NCBI GenBank assembly: GCA_964591245.1
Contig: CAZPZZ010000054.1
Coordinates: 1-24,254 of the forward strand
DNA length: 24,254 bases
From: CAZPZZ01 sp964591245
GTDB lineage: Bacteria; Acidobacteriota; Vicinamibacteria; Vicinamibacterales; UBA8438
Direction of reading: 5' to 3'
The position numbers were made by a program, and so were the translations under genes. The notes below the pieces were generated by a model. The model was not told where the DNA came from. It saw only the letters and a program-made list of their open reading frames with translations, and searched no databases. Shown one piece after another: positions 16,230 through 24,254 of the stretch; within the stretch, counting starts at the first letter, position 1; every line of letters starts with the position of its first letter.

Positions 16230-17519
16230 CTACAGCGCGCCTGGCCCGCGACCTGGATTCAAGATGCCCACCGGATCAAACTGCTGTTTGACCGCCTGCA
16301 TCATGGGCAGGGCATCACCCACCGGACCCCACACATCAACATGCGACGTCAACGCCGGTTCGGCTCGCCGAATCACGGCGCTACCGCGCCCGCTGGGAAA
16401 GCGTTCACGCAGCTCACGAATTAACTTCACCTGAGACGCGATCTCGCCATTCAACCGGACGGAGAGTGCGGTAAGACCAGCACGACCGGCGACCACATAG
16501 TCGAGTTGTTGCGCGGTAGCAGTCTCATCCAACCACGCCAGCGTGGACGTCAATTCACTCGGAAGCACGGAAAGCCGGAGTACGGTGCCGTCCTCGGCGA
16601 ATATCCGTGCCTCATGCTTCTGCCACACAGCAGACTCATCGTGGCCGATCAACACGGTCGGGGTACCGCCATGCGCCCTCGCCAGCGACATTGCCTCTTC
16701 GGCCTGCGCCACGGCGACGCTCTCGACCGACTCGAATCGCACGAGCATCGTCGCCGGTGGAAATGCCAGTTCGAGCGCGCTCGGCGTCGACGCTCGATCG
16801 ACTAACGCCGCCGCAAACGCGCTAAACCGGTCGCTGGCAGGGAACTCGACCGCCACGGTACGGGAAGCCTCAGCCAAGGGCGCCAGTTTGAACGTCGCAT
16901 TGAGAATGACGCCCAAACACCCGAATGAGCCTGTCAAAAGCCGCGCCAAGTCGTATCCCGCGACGTTCTTGACGACGATCCCTCCACTTCGAGAGATCAC
17001 CCCATCGGCACGGGCCAGTGTCATGCCAATAATCAAATCTCGAGGGACACCATGATGCTGCCGCCGCGGCCCACTGTCGTTGGTGGCCACAATGCCGCCA
17101 ATCGTCGCCTCCGCGCCACCCGGTGGGTCCAGTGGCAACCACTGATGATGAGCGGCCAACACCGCATTCGTCTGCGCAAGTGTCGCTCCGGCTTGCACGG
17201 TTGCCGTAAGGTCGCCATGGCGATGAGCCTCCACAGCATGGAGTCCGGTGGTTCTGAGCAGCACATCGACGGACGTCGGGGACGCCCCCCAGGAGAGCTT
17301 CGTTCCACCGCCACGCACCACCAGCGACCGCCCAGCCTGACTTGCCCAGCCGACCACACGGGCCACGGCCTCAGCCGTGGTCGGTTCGACCACCGCCATC
17401 GGAACAACCGAATCAACCGCGTCTTCCGGCATCCCCGCCCGTGCTACTTGGGCACCAGCCTGCACGGCTAACTCCGTCACGAGCGCATCGGGTGAAATTT
17501 CGACCGTCACCTGCGACAT
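16230..17519 (-). CDS. glcE: glycolate oxidase FAD-binding subunit GlcE
   Basis: GlcE is the shorter flavoprotein subunit of glycolate oxidase. The 429-residue protein has a PCMH-type FAD domain: VVRGGGTKLSWG (about 67-78), PPGGAEATIGGIVATNDSGPRR and GGIVVKNVAGYDLARLLTGSFG. It ends with the typical PVGILNPGRGP. An AGGAG lies five bases before the ATG. It follows glcD by 33 bases on the same strand and is almost certainly co-transcribed with it. GlcE, GlcD and GlcF together oxidise glycolate to glyoxylate at the membrane. Confidence 0.92.
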   Translation of the reverse strand: MSQVTVEISPDALVTELAVQAGAQVARAGMPEDAVDSVVPMAVVEPTTAEAVARVVGWASQAGRSLVVRGGGTKLSWGASPTSVDVLLRTTGLHAVEAHRHGDLTATVQAGATLAQTNAVLAAHHQWLPLDPPGGAEATIGGIVATNDSGPRRQHHGVPRDLIIGMTLARADGVISRSGGIVVKNVAGYDLARLLTGSFGCLGVILNATFKLAPLAEASRTVAVEFPASDRFSAFAAALVDRASTPSALELAFPPATMLVRFESVESVAVAQAEEAMSLARAHGGTPTVLIGHDESAVWQKHEARIFAEDGTVLRLSVLPSELTSTLAWLDETATAQQLDYVVAGRAGLTALSVRLNGEIASQVKLIRELRERFPSGRGSAVIRRAEPALTSHVDVWGPVGDALPMMQAVKQQFDPVGILNPGRGPGAL

Positions 17520-17552
17520 GAAACTCCTAGCTCTGCCTGGCTCACAATCAGA

Positions 17553-19001
17553 CTAGAGACGCTCCGCGACCCCCGCCAGCTCGGCCGGATGCGCGCGATA
17601 CGGTCCCGGCACCTCTCCGCAGAGCCGAGGAGTGGGAAATACTTTGTCCGGATTACACAATCCACGCGGATCGAAGGCCACCCGGACAAGCTGCATCGTG
17701 GCAAGATCATCGTCACTGAACATCTTCGGCATGTGACACGCCTTATCGGCGCCAATCCCGTGTTCCCCGGTCAGTGATCCGCCAACATCGAGGCAATAAG
17801 ACAAAATCTCAGACGCAACCTGCTCGGCAAGCTCCGCCTGCCCTTTCACAGCATCGTCGTAACACACGAGCGGGTGCAAGTTTCCGTCCCCGGCGTGAAA
17901 AACGTTCCCTATCGTGAGTCCTGACCGCTGCTCGAGTTCACGAATACGGCGAAGTACCTCCGGCAGGGTACTCCGGGGAATAACGCCATCCTGGACGTAA
18001 TAGCTTGGTGCGACCCGGCCCATCGCGGCAAACGCGGCTTTTCGCCCCATCCAGATCCTCGCCCGCTGCGCATCGTCGCGCGCGACCTGGACTCCCCACC
18101 CGTGATTCTTGGCACTGATCGCCTCTATCTGCTCAAAGAGCGTCGAGACCTCATTCGCCGGACCATCGAGTTCCACGATCAGCACCGCCTCTGCATCAGG
18201 AAACCCTGGTTGTACCGCCGCCTCGGCGGCACGAATCGTTGTGCGATCCATCATCTCGATCGCTGCAGGGATGATACCCGCCGCAATGACGTCGGAGACC
18301 GCATTTCCAGCCGCATCGGTCGAGTCAAAGGCTGCCAGTAAAGTTCGCACCGATTCGGGACGCCGCAACAACCGGAGGATCACTTTGGTCACCACCAGGA
18401 GCGTGCCTTCAGACCCGACGACTACCCCAAGCAAGTCCAGCCCGGGGCTGTCGACCGCCGTTCCTCCCAGGTGGATCAGCTCTCCGTTTGGCAGCACCGC
18501 CTCCACCCCGAGCACGTGATGCACGGTGAAGCCGTACTTCAGGCAATGAGCCCCACCCGAATTCTCCGCCAGATTCCCACCGATGGAGCAGATCGATTGA
18601 CTCGATGGATCAGGGGCATAGTAGTAACCAAGCGACGCCACGCGCTTCGTGACATCCAGGTTCATGACACCGGGCTCAACGGTGATGCGCTGGTTCGGAA
18701 TGTCAACGTCGACGATCCGATTCATGCGGGTCATCACTATCAAGACACCGTCGGGATGCGGCAGCGCTCCAGCGGAAAGACCCGTCCCCTGGCCACGCGC
18801 TACAAAGGGTACGGTCGACTCGTGGCACAACCGCACCACACCCTGGACTTGCTCGACGGTCTCAGGGAGCACGGCCACACCTGGCCGCTGCGCATGCGAC
18901 ACGAGCCCATCCGACTCGTAGGTAATCAGCTCGGTCTCGTCGTGGACAACACCGGCCGTACCAACAATACGCTCGAGTTCAACGAGAAATTCGGAATCCA
19001 T
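17553..19001 (-). CDS. glcD: glycolate oxidase catalytic subunit GlcD
   Basis: GlcD is the FAD-linked 2-hydroxyacid oxidase subunit. The 482-residue protein has the PCMH FAD domain (VPFVARGQGTGLSAGALP at about 64-81, SICSIGGNLAENSGG at 136-150, VVGSEGTLLVVTKV at about 194-207). The FAD-oxidase C-terminal domain carries the metal-site histidines His369 and His376 (HAGDGNLHP) and GEHGIG at 412-417. Length and motifs fit GlcD. D-lactate dehydrogenases of the same family are an alternative, but the neighbouring glcE and glcF favour glycolate. The start ATG has only a weak GGTGAG before it. The stop of the M64 peptidase gene lies 27 bases upstream, so the two may share a transcript. Confidence 0.94.
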   Translation of the reverse strand: MDSEFLVELERIVGTAGVVHDETELITYESDGLVSHAQRPGVAVLPETVEQVQGVVRLCHESTVPFVARGQGTGLSAGALPHPDGVLIVMTRMNRIVDVDIPNQRITVEPGVMNLDVTKRVASLGYYYAPDPSSQSICSIGGNLAENSGGAHCLKYGFTVHHVLGVEAVLPNGELIHLGGTAVDSPGLDLLGVVVGSEGTLLVVTKVILRLLRRPESVRTLLAAFDSTDAAGNAVSDVIAAGIIPAAIEMMDRTTIRAAEAAVQPGFPDAEAVLIVELDGPANEVSTLFEQIEAISAKNHGWGVQVARDDAQRARIWMGRKAAFAAMGRVAPSYYVQDGVIPRSTLPEVLRRIRELEQRSGLTIGNVFHAGDGNLHPLVCYDDAVKGQAELAEQVASEILSYCLDVGGSLTGEHGIGADKACHMPKMFSDDDLATMQLVRVAFDPRGLCNPDKVFPTPRLCGEVPGPYRAHPAELAGVAERL

Positions 19002-19028
19002 GACAAACTCACCGGCTTCGCGGGCCGA

Positions 19029-20483
19029 CTATGGCCTCGAGTATTGGTCGATCACATTCTCAATGGCACGGCTGCAGACCTGGCAAAACCCGACATCGTT
19101 CCGTGTAAACATGACGCAGTCGATCTCTGACCGATACAACCCTGTCTGCTCGTAGGACGCCCCCTCGAATGCTCCGATCTGACCGGCGTAGGCCATGCCA
19201 CCGAGTAACGCCGTCTCACGCTCCATCTGCTCGGTAAACAACCGATCCATGACGGTCTCCGTCACCCCCTCTGTCCGAAGCTCACGACGTTCCCCCTGCG
19301 CCGATACACTACCGGCCTCGAACGCCTCTTTGTCCCAGGGTGTCGGTAAGGGTGTTCCCGCAACGACGAGGTCGCCCCACTTCACGTTCTCCCGATCATG
19401 CAAGGCGGTGACGTTCGGCTCCCAGGGTTCAGGATGATACGTTGCACCGGTTTCATAGGCGACGTCAGACGTATAGTATTCGTCAGCCAGCCCCGCGAAG
19501 TGATGTCCAAACTCGTGGATGAATACGTACTCTGCAAAACCAGTATCGGCTGCTGCCGTCGCCTGGAAATTGAAAATCCCGCCACCCCCGTATTGGTCCT
19601 CGTTGACCAAGATTTCGAGAAATTCGTAGGGCGCCGCCGACGCGGCGTCACGAAGTGCTCGATTGTCGTAGGTCAGCACATACCGCTCGGAATCGAAAAT
19701 ATTGTACTGAGCCGACAGCGGGGTCCGCCGAAACTGCCCGGCGCGCGGCCGAGTGATGCCGGAATCCGACGACGGGAGATCGAGTCCCCATACGTTGAAA
19801 TCATCTCTTCGACCAAGAAACGGCTCCTCTTCGAACAACGCGCTCACCAACCGGGTTGCGTCAGCATGAAACTTCGGGATCTCGGCGTCGGTGTACCCTT
19901 CACTGATAACCAGCAGGTCAACTTTCTCCGAGGGGGGGCCGTTCTCAAAAATCGCCCAGACCTCACCCATCGGTTCACGGTCGGCGGGGTTCACGAATCG
20001 CGACGAAGGGTCAATCACGGTCGACCAGAGCTCGTGGAAGGCGTTTTCGGCGTCACGGACCTTTAACACGACCTGGACCGGCATTTTCGGCCAGGGAAAT
20101 CGCAGGGATTCGTGGAAGCTCCGAAAGCGCTCCCGTGCCTCGGATGTCGTTTCCCACTCCCCATAGATCGACGCAAAGCCGCGAGAATACACAACCTGAT
20201 TGGTACGCCGGTCAATGACCTCAAACAGGTACTTGCCTAAATTTAGGTCATCCACCAGCCGTGTCCGACTGCCTGCCCAGGCCCCGTCAGAAACAACCTG
20301 GTCCAGTGCGACGATCTCCTCTCCCAGCCCCCCTGAATGCACGTAATCGACGCGCATTGTCTTGTTCTCGAACAACACCTGGAACCTTGGTGTCGACTGG
20401 GCATCCAGCCGGAATCCGAGTACTACAACCACCAGCAGGACAGCACACCCACCGGCGAGTGCACGGAGTCGAGTACAGCGCAT
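19029..20483 (-). CDS. exported M64 (IgA peptidase-like) zinc metallopeptidase
   Basis: The 484-residue protein has a signal peptide (about 1-29, hydrophobic AVLLVVVVLGF, cleavage near LDAQ). An N-terminal beta-rich domain (about 30-175) follows, then the peptidase M64 domain. Domain markers are VDLLVISEGYTDAE, FNVWGLDLPSSDSGI and the zinc site His323-Glu-Phe-Gly-His327 within FIHEFGHHFAGLADEYY, where DEYY supplies the likely third ligand. A CVMFTRNDVGFCQVCSRAIENVI segment near the C-terminus is typical. It would act outside the cytoplasm; the natural substrate is unknown, and the IgA name comes from one characterised relative only. No strong ribosome binding site precedes the ATG. It is followed closely by glcD. 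Confidence 0.92.
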   Translation of the reverse strand: MRCTRLRALAGGCAVLLVVVVLGFRLDAQSTPRFQVLFENKTMRVDYVHSGGLGEEIVALDQVVSDGAWAGSRTRLVDDLNLGKYLFEVIDRRTNQVVYSRGFASIYGEWETTSEARERFRSFHESLRFPWPKMPVQVVLKVRDAENAFHELWSTVIDPSSRFVNPADREPMGEVWAIFENGPPSEKVDLLVISEGYTDAEIPKFHADATRLVSALFEEEPFLGRRDDFNVWGLDLPSSDSGITRPRAGQFRRTPLSAQYNIFDSERYVLTYDNRALRDAASAAPYEFLEILVNEDQYGGGGIFNFQATAAADTGFAEYVFIHEFGHHFAGLADEYYTSDVAYETGATYHPEPWEPNVTALHDRENVKWGDLVVAGTPLPTPWDKEAFEAGSVSAQGERRELRTEGVTETVMDRLFTEQMERETALLGGMAYAGQIGAFEGASYEQTGLYRSEIDCVMFTRNDVGFCQVCSRAIENVIDQYSRP

Positions 20484-20672
20484 GCCGGTATTCTAGTGCC
20501 CCGTGCTCGTAATGCGTTACACGAATTCCAGAGGGAGAAGTCTCACTCAGAAGCTGCGAGGCATCCATTAACGGAGACATTTCCACGCCAGGGTACAGGC
20601 AGCGATCGTTACTGACGGTCCACCACTATTCCGTGACGGAACAGACTTTCCGTCATAAAATTCGCGCGGGTC

Positions 20673-20924
20673 ATGACCAATACTCCTTCCGACGTAGATC
20701 CGCCACCGGCGGCGACCAAACACACCGCGATCGGCGTGTGTCTCAACCTTCTTCTTCTCACCATGATTGGCTATGGCTACTGGCAGTCCGAAGGATTACG
20801 GTGGGCCTGGGTCCTGGTGGGCGTTCCAATTGGTGTCGTCACGCTTCGGTACGCGTGGCACTTGGTTTCGGCATCGCCATCTTCCCCTACCACGGATGCC
20901 GACGGGATTTCCTCGAGCGATTGA
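20673..20924 (+). CDS. small two-helix membrane protein, unknown
   Basis: The 83-residue product has a polar proline-rich start, a first hydrophobic helix (IGVCLNLLLLTMIGYGYW), a short polar turn (QSEGLR), a second helix (WAWVLVGVPIGVVTLRYAW) and a Ser/Asp-rich tail. The helical-hairpin pattern is too regular to be a chance frame, though the ribosome binding site (GCGGG) is weak. It converges on the unknown membrane protein gene with a 14-base gap, and is divergent from the M64 peptidase across about 190 bases with no feature I can call. Confidence 0.6.
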   Translation: MTNTPSDVDPPPAATKHTAIGVCLNLLLLTMIGYGYWQSEGLRWAWVLVGVPIGVVTLRYAWHLVSASPSSPTTDADGISSSD

Positions 20925-20938
20925 CCACACCCGCGGCA

Positions 20939-21676
20939 TCAGTCGGACACGGCCAGTTCCCCGGGAACGATCGGACGCGTCCGCGGCAACTTTCCGCGGT
21001 AAGACAACCAACCGGCGCAGCCAAGGATACCGAGAAAAACCAGGAGTTTGAAGATGTCTCCGCCCTGACCATACGGCACGACACTCCACAAGAACCACAG
21101 CACAGGCTGTGCAATGCACATTGCCCACACTGAACCGTAAAAATAGCGTCGCTCGTGTCCCTCGCCTTTGGTTGACAACTTGACTCGCGGCAACTGACCA
21201 AAGGCTCCCAATCCCCAGACCATGACAGCCAGTGGAAAGTAGGCGGTCTCGTACATCTGACGCAGATTCCAAATGCCGGTCGCGATGGCAACCACCAGAC
21301 CTGCAATGTTGAGAACCCCGAACGTTATCACCGCACTCCAGGCAAAGGTATAGCAGACACGGCGATAGAGCGGGTTGGGGCGATCCTCCGTGAATCGGAT
21401 GATGTAGGGACGTGGCTCGCAACCAGGTAAACGTCCGCGCAACCCGGCGATACCCGTAGCCACCATGACTGTGCCCAGCCAGACCAGCATTCGCCGATCG
21501 ACGCCACTTTCGAAGAGATCGAAAGTCAACGGTCCCGGCATGATGAAGAACACAAAAATCCAGATCGGCCAGTGTGAAAATCGATAGTGAACCTTGTTGC
21601 GATAGCGAATCTTCCGCTCACTCGCCAGTTCGACTGGAATGCCATCCGGCGTCGTCGGAAGCGTCTTGTCATTCAT
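20939..21676 (-). CDS. integral membrane protein, unknown family
   Basis: The 245-residue protein has a polar N-terminus (about 1-34) and roughly five or six hydrophobic helices (WPIWIFVFFIMPGPLTF, MLVWLGTVMVATGIAGL, SAVITFGVLNIAGLVVAIAT, YFPLAVMVWGLGAFG, WAMCIAQPVLWFLWSV, FKLLVFLGILGCAGWL). A conserved-looking loop, CEPRPYIIRFTEDRPNPLYRR, lies after helix 2. I do not recognise the family. The ATG at 21676 directly follows a GTG that could also serve as start. It is divergent from the Wzz/BY-kinase gene with about 45 bases between starts. Confidence 0.78.
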   Translation of the reverse strand: MNDKTLPTTPDGIPVELASERKIRYRNKVHYRFSHWPIWIFVFFIMPGPLTFDLFESGVDRRMLVWLGTVMVATGIAGLRGRLPGCEPRPYIIRFTEDRPNPLYRRVCYTFAWSAVITFGVLNIAGLVVAIATGIWNLRQMYETAYFPLAVMVWGLGAFGQLPRVKLSTKGEGHERRYFYGSVWAMCIAQPVLWFLWSVVPYGQGGDIFKLLVFLGILGCAGWLSYRGKLPRTRPIVPGELAVSD

Positions 21677-21723
21677 CACCGTGGTTTGAACTCCGATACC
21701 GCCGGCCTGCAGGGATAGGGACT

Positions 21724-23487
21724 ATGGTAGATCTCGTGGACTCATTCCACACGCCAACTCTTGTGGCGAATACGCCAAAGGGCGCCCATTGTAGCCTGAC
21801 TCGGCATCCCCGACCGGCACAGCCCCGCCGGCACTCGCTTTACAGACCCACCACGCGCACGCGTCCGGATTCAGATCAAAGCCATCCAGGCCTGCAGCCA
21901 ATCGGCTTCGATGCCGACACACCATACGGTATGGGTGTACAACCGCGCGCAGGAATCGCCGCATTCACCGTCACGGTGGCGCTGGTGGCCGTGTACATCC
22001 ATTCAACGCCATCGCATTACCGGGCCACGGCACGTGCCCTGGTTGGTCCGGACCTTACGGTCACCGGGAGTGAAGCCCCTGGTGGGCCAGCCACCGAAGC
22101 TGGCATCAATCGACAGATACACACGCAATCCGAGCTCTTGCACAACGCCAGCCTGGTTAGAGAGACCGTTCGGCGACTCGAGGCGTCCCGTGCCACGGGA
22201 GAGCCTGCGTCGCCCCCCACAACGCTTCTGAGCGTCGCTGGCGATTGGCTCCGCTCGGCAGCCGTCTCGGCCGGTCTTGGACAGTTCCCCACAGACACTC
22301 CGGCGTCTGGACAAGACTTTGCGGAGACCGCGGCGTTCTCGGCGCGACTTCAGGTTTCTCCAGTCCCGGGAACGTGGCTCGTGGAACTCTCATTCACCGC
22401 CACTGATGCGCAGGTAGCAGCGAAGACTATCAATACGCATGTCGCGACGTATATCGAACACCGGCGCGCAGAACAACTCGCCACAATCGAGGAAGCTCTG
22501 GCCTGGATCCGAACACGGGCCGCAGAACAACGGCAGACACTAGACGGGATCGACGGCACAGGGCCGCGTCGAGAGGGGGAGATCCGCCGGTACGAGCAAC
22601 TACTACAGCAGCAACTGCACCTGGAACTCTCGGCCCTCCATCCTATGTCTAATCTCCGATTGATTCAGCCAGCGCCTGTTCCTACTCACACGATACACCC
22701 AGAGCGGAAACAGGCCTGGCTGGTGGGCGTACTCGGGGGACTCGTATTGGCCTTGGTCGTGGGGACTACGGCCCACCATCGCGAGACTATCCGTCATTCG
22801 AACGATGTCACTCGGCGCCTGGGTCGCCCGTTGCTTGGCCGTATCCCCGCTGGGCAGAGTCGGCCGCCCCGGGTGTCCAACACAAATGAACGGATGTTGC
22901 ATGAAGCCTTCCGAGAACTGCGCACACAACTGCTATTCACGACAGACCGCATGCAACCGTCTGTGCTTCGCGTAACGGGTCCCCAGCGCACAGAAGGCAC
23001 GACGACCATCGCGGCTAACCTGGCGCTGACACTGGCCCTGGGCGGTTCGCGCGTGTTGCTGATCGACTCGGACCTCCAACATCCCGGCGCCCACGAGACA
23101 TTAGGAATCTCGAACACGGTGGGTCTATCTCATCTCGTCGTCGGACAAACCAGCGCCCGCGACGCTATTCAGCCCACACACGAACCAAACCTTTTCGCGT
23201 TGACCGCAGGGTACCCCGTCGCCAATCCGACTTCCCTCTTTGCATCGGGCCGCATGCGAACATTACTTGCGAGTCTCAGAGAGAGCCCGTTCGATTGGAT
23301 TGTCATCGACTCACCGCCGCCTGCCCAGACCGAAAACCCAAAGGCTCTTGCAGTTGACGATTCGAGGACGCTACTCGTTCTGGAAGCCGGAAGGACGCGC
23401 GCCCGAACCGCGGCGCAAGCAATCACCGCGCTTGAGCGCTCGGACCAGGGCATGCAGATATTGGGGATCGTTCTCAATAGGGCCTAG
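21724..23487 (+). CDS. Wzz/BY-kinase fusion, polysaccharide chain-length determinant with altered P-loop
   Basis: The protein has 587 residues from the ATG at 21724, which follows AGGGATAGGG; the frame is open further upstream but would overlap the divergent gene. An in-frame ATG at 21931 is an alternative start. Order: unstructured start, TM1 (about 77-93), a periplasmic Wzz-type region (about 94-330) with a predicted helix, a proline-containing IQPAPVPTHTIHPERK, TM2 (about 331-350), then a cytoplasmic CpsD/Etk-like ATPase. The ATPase has ID-S-DLQHP (Walker A') and WIVIDSPPP (Walker B). Its Walker A reads GPQRTEGTTT, with Thr426 where the invariant Lys should be. The protein ends at GIVLNRA without the usual C-terminal tyrosine cluster. 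It probably regulates exopolysaccharide export, perhaps without kinase activity. No glycosyltransferase genes are in the window. Confidence 0.85.
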   Translation: MVDLVDSFHTPTLVANTPKGAHCSLTRHPRPAQPRRHSLYRPTTRTRPDSDQSHPGLQPIGFDADTPYGMGVQPRAGIAAFTVTVALVAVYIHSTPSHYRATARALVGPDLTVTGSEAPGGPATEAGINRQIHTQSELLHNASLVRETVRRLEASRATGEPASPPTTLLSVAGDWLRSAAVSAGLGQFPTDTPASGQDFAETAAFSARLQVSPVPGTWLVELSFTATDAQVAAKTINTHVATYIEHRRAEQLATIEEALAWIRTRAAEQRQTLDGIDGTGPRREGEIRRYEQLLQQQLHLELSALHPMSNLRLIQPAPVPTHTIHPERKQAWLVGVLGGLVLALVVGTTAHHRETIRHSNDVTRRLGRPLLGRIPAGQSRPPRVSNTNERMLHEAFRELRTQLLFTTDRMQPSVLRVTGPQRTEGTTTIAANLALTLALGGSRVLLIDSDLQHPGAHETLGISNTVGLSHLVVGQTSARDAIQPTHEPNLFALTAGYPVANPTSLFASGRMRTLLASLRESPFDWIVIDSPPPAQTENPKALAVDDSRTLLVLEAGRTRARTAAQAITALERSDQGMQILGIVLNRA

Positions 23488-23583
23488 AGCGAACCTCGCG
23501 TCAGGTACGCAACTGGACTGACCGTAGCGCACGCCGTGCGGTGCGCTGTGAGAGAGGTCAACAATAGAGAAGGCGTACAGAGC

Positions 23584-23612
23584 AAAGCCCGAGAATTACT
23601 CTCGGGCTTTTT
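23584..23612 (+). terminator. strong Rho-independent terminator
   Basis: AAAGCCCGAGA (23584-23594) pairs perfectly with TCTCGGGCTTT (23600-23610) around an ATTAC loop, and the plus strand runs on into TTTTT then AAAATAAT. It terminates the Wzz/BY-kinase transcript. On the minus strand the same hairpin lies just past the 5S rRNA 3' end and is followed by TTTGCT, so it may also end the rRNA operon. Confidence 0.88.
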
Positions 23613-23619
23613 AAAATAA

Positions 23620-23737
23620 TCCCGGCAGTGACCTACTCTCCCACACAGTTGCCCGTGCAGTACCATCGGCGGTGGAGGGCTTAACGGCCGTGTTCGGCAT
23701 GGGAACGGGTGTGGCCCCTCCCCTATCGCCACCGGGA
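23620..23737 (-). rRNA. rrf: 5S ribosomal RNA
   Basis: On the minus strand the sequence begins TCCCGGTGGCGATAGGG and includes the conserved CACACCCGTTCCCATGCCGA, GAACACGGCCGTTAAGC and GGGAGAGTAGG segments. It ends with CCGGGA, pairing with the 5' end. The length is about 118 bases. It lies downstream of 23S in the same operon, about 155 bases away. Confidence 0.97.
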
Positions 23738-23892
23738 AACGCTAGTGGTCGCGGCGCTCTTCCGCCCAACCATTTCTCAAAGATACGATGTGCCAGACTC
23801 CGGACATACGCCGGATGTCCAGCACCCAACTGAATATCCTGCAAACGGTAGCTCTCGCCTTCCACGAAAAACACACACGGCGACATAAGTAA

Positions 23893-24254
<362 letters not shown>

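Overview
The window is GC-rich bacterial chromosome with dense, mostly minus-strand coding. It is probably from an uncultured Acidobacteriota (Vicinamibacteria-like) or similar soil or marine lineage. That placement is inference from gene content: a yebC-ruvC-ruvA-ruvB-fabH-queA block, Tat-exported and lipoprotein enzymes, an M64 peptidase and glycolate oxidase genes. No sequence search was possible. No stretch longer than 300 bases lacks a gene or RNA.

Layout. The left edge cuts a tRNA-Met(CAT) on the minus strand. From 206 to 5720 (all minus) lies a housekeeping block read yebC, ruvC, ruvA, ruvB, fabH, queA: Holliday-junction processing, fatty-acid initiation and queuosine synthesis. yebC and ruvC overlap by 4 bases. 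A SAM methyltransferase (minus) and a DUF2231 membrane protein (plus) follow, arranged head to head. From 7282 to 10245 is a three-gene minus-strand cluster: a Tat-exported thiamine-pyrophosphate enzyme, a protein of unknown function, and an exported monohaem cytochrome c. From 10444 to 14622 a second minus-strand cluster reads quinone oxidoreductase, exported RidA, a gamma-glutamyltransferase-like lipoprotein and an exported SUMF1/FGE-fold protein. Several of these keep the fold but lack expected active-site residues.

From 14813 to 19001 are the three subunits of glycolate oxidase. glcF (plus) converges on glcE and glcD (minus) instead of sharing one operon with them. An exported M64 zinc peptidase lies just upstream of glcD on the same strand. 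Next come two small or unknown membrane proteins, then a Wzz/BY-kinase fusion for polysaccharide chain-length control whose P-loop lysine is replaced by threonine. The right end holds a strong hairpin terminator, then 5S rRNA and the 3' part of 23S rRNA, both minus strand, so the window ends inside an rRNA operon.

The most unusual content is the set of exported or degenerate enzymes between 7.3 and 14.6 kb and the altered BY-kinase. I see no CRISPR array, insertion sequence, prophage or toxin-antitoxin pair.
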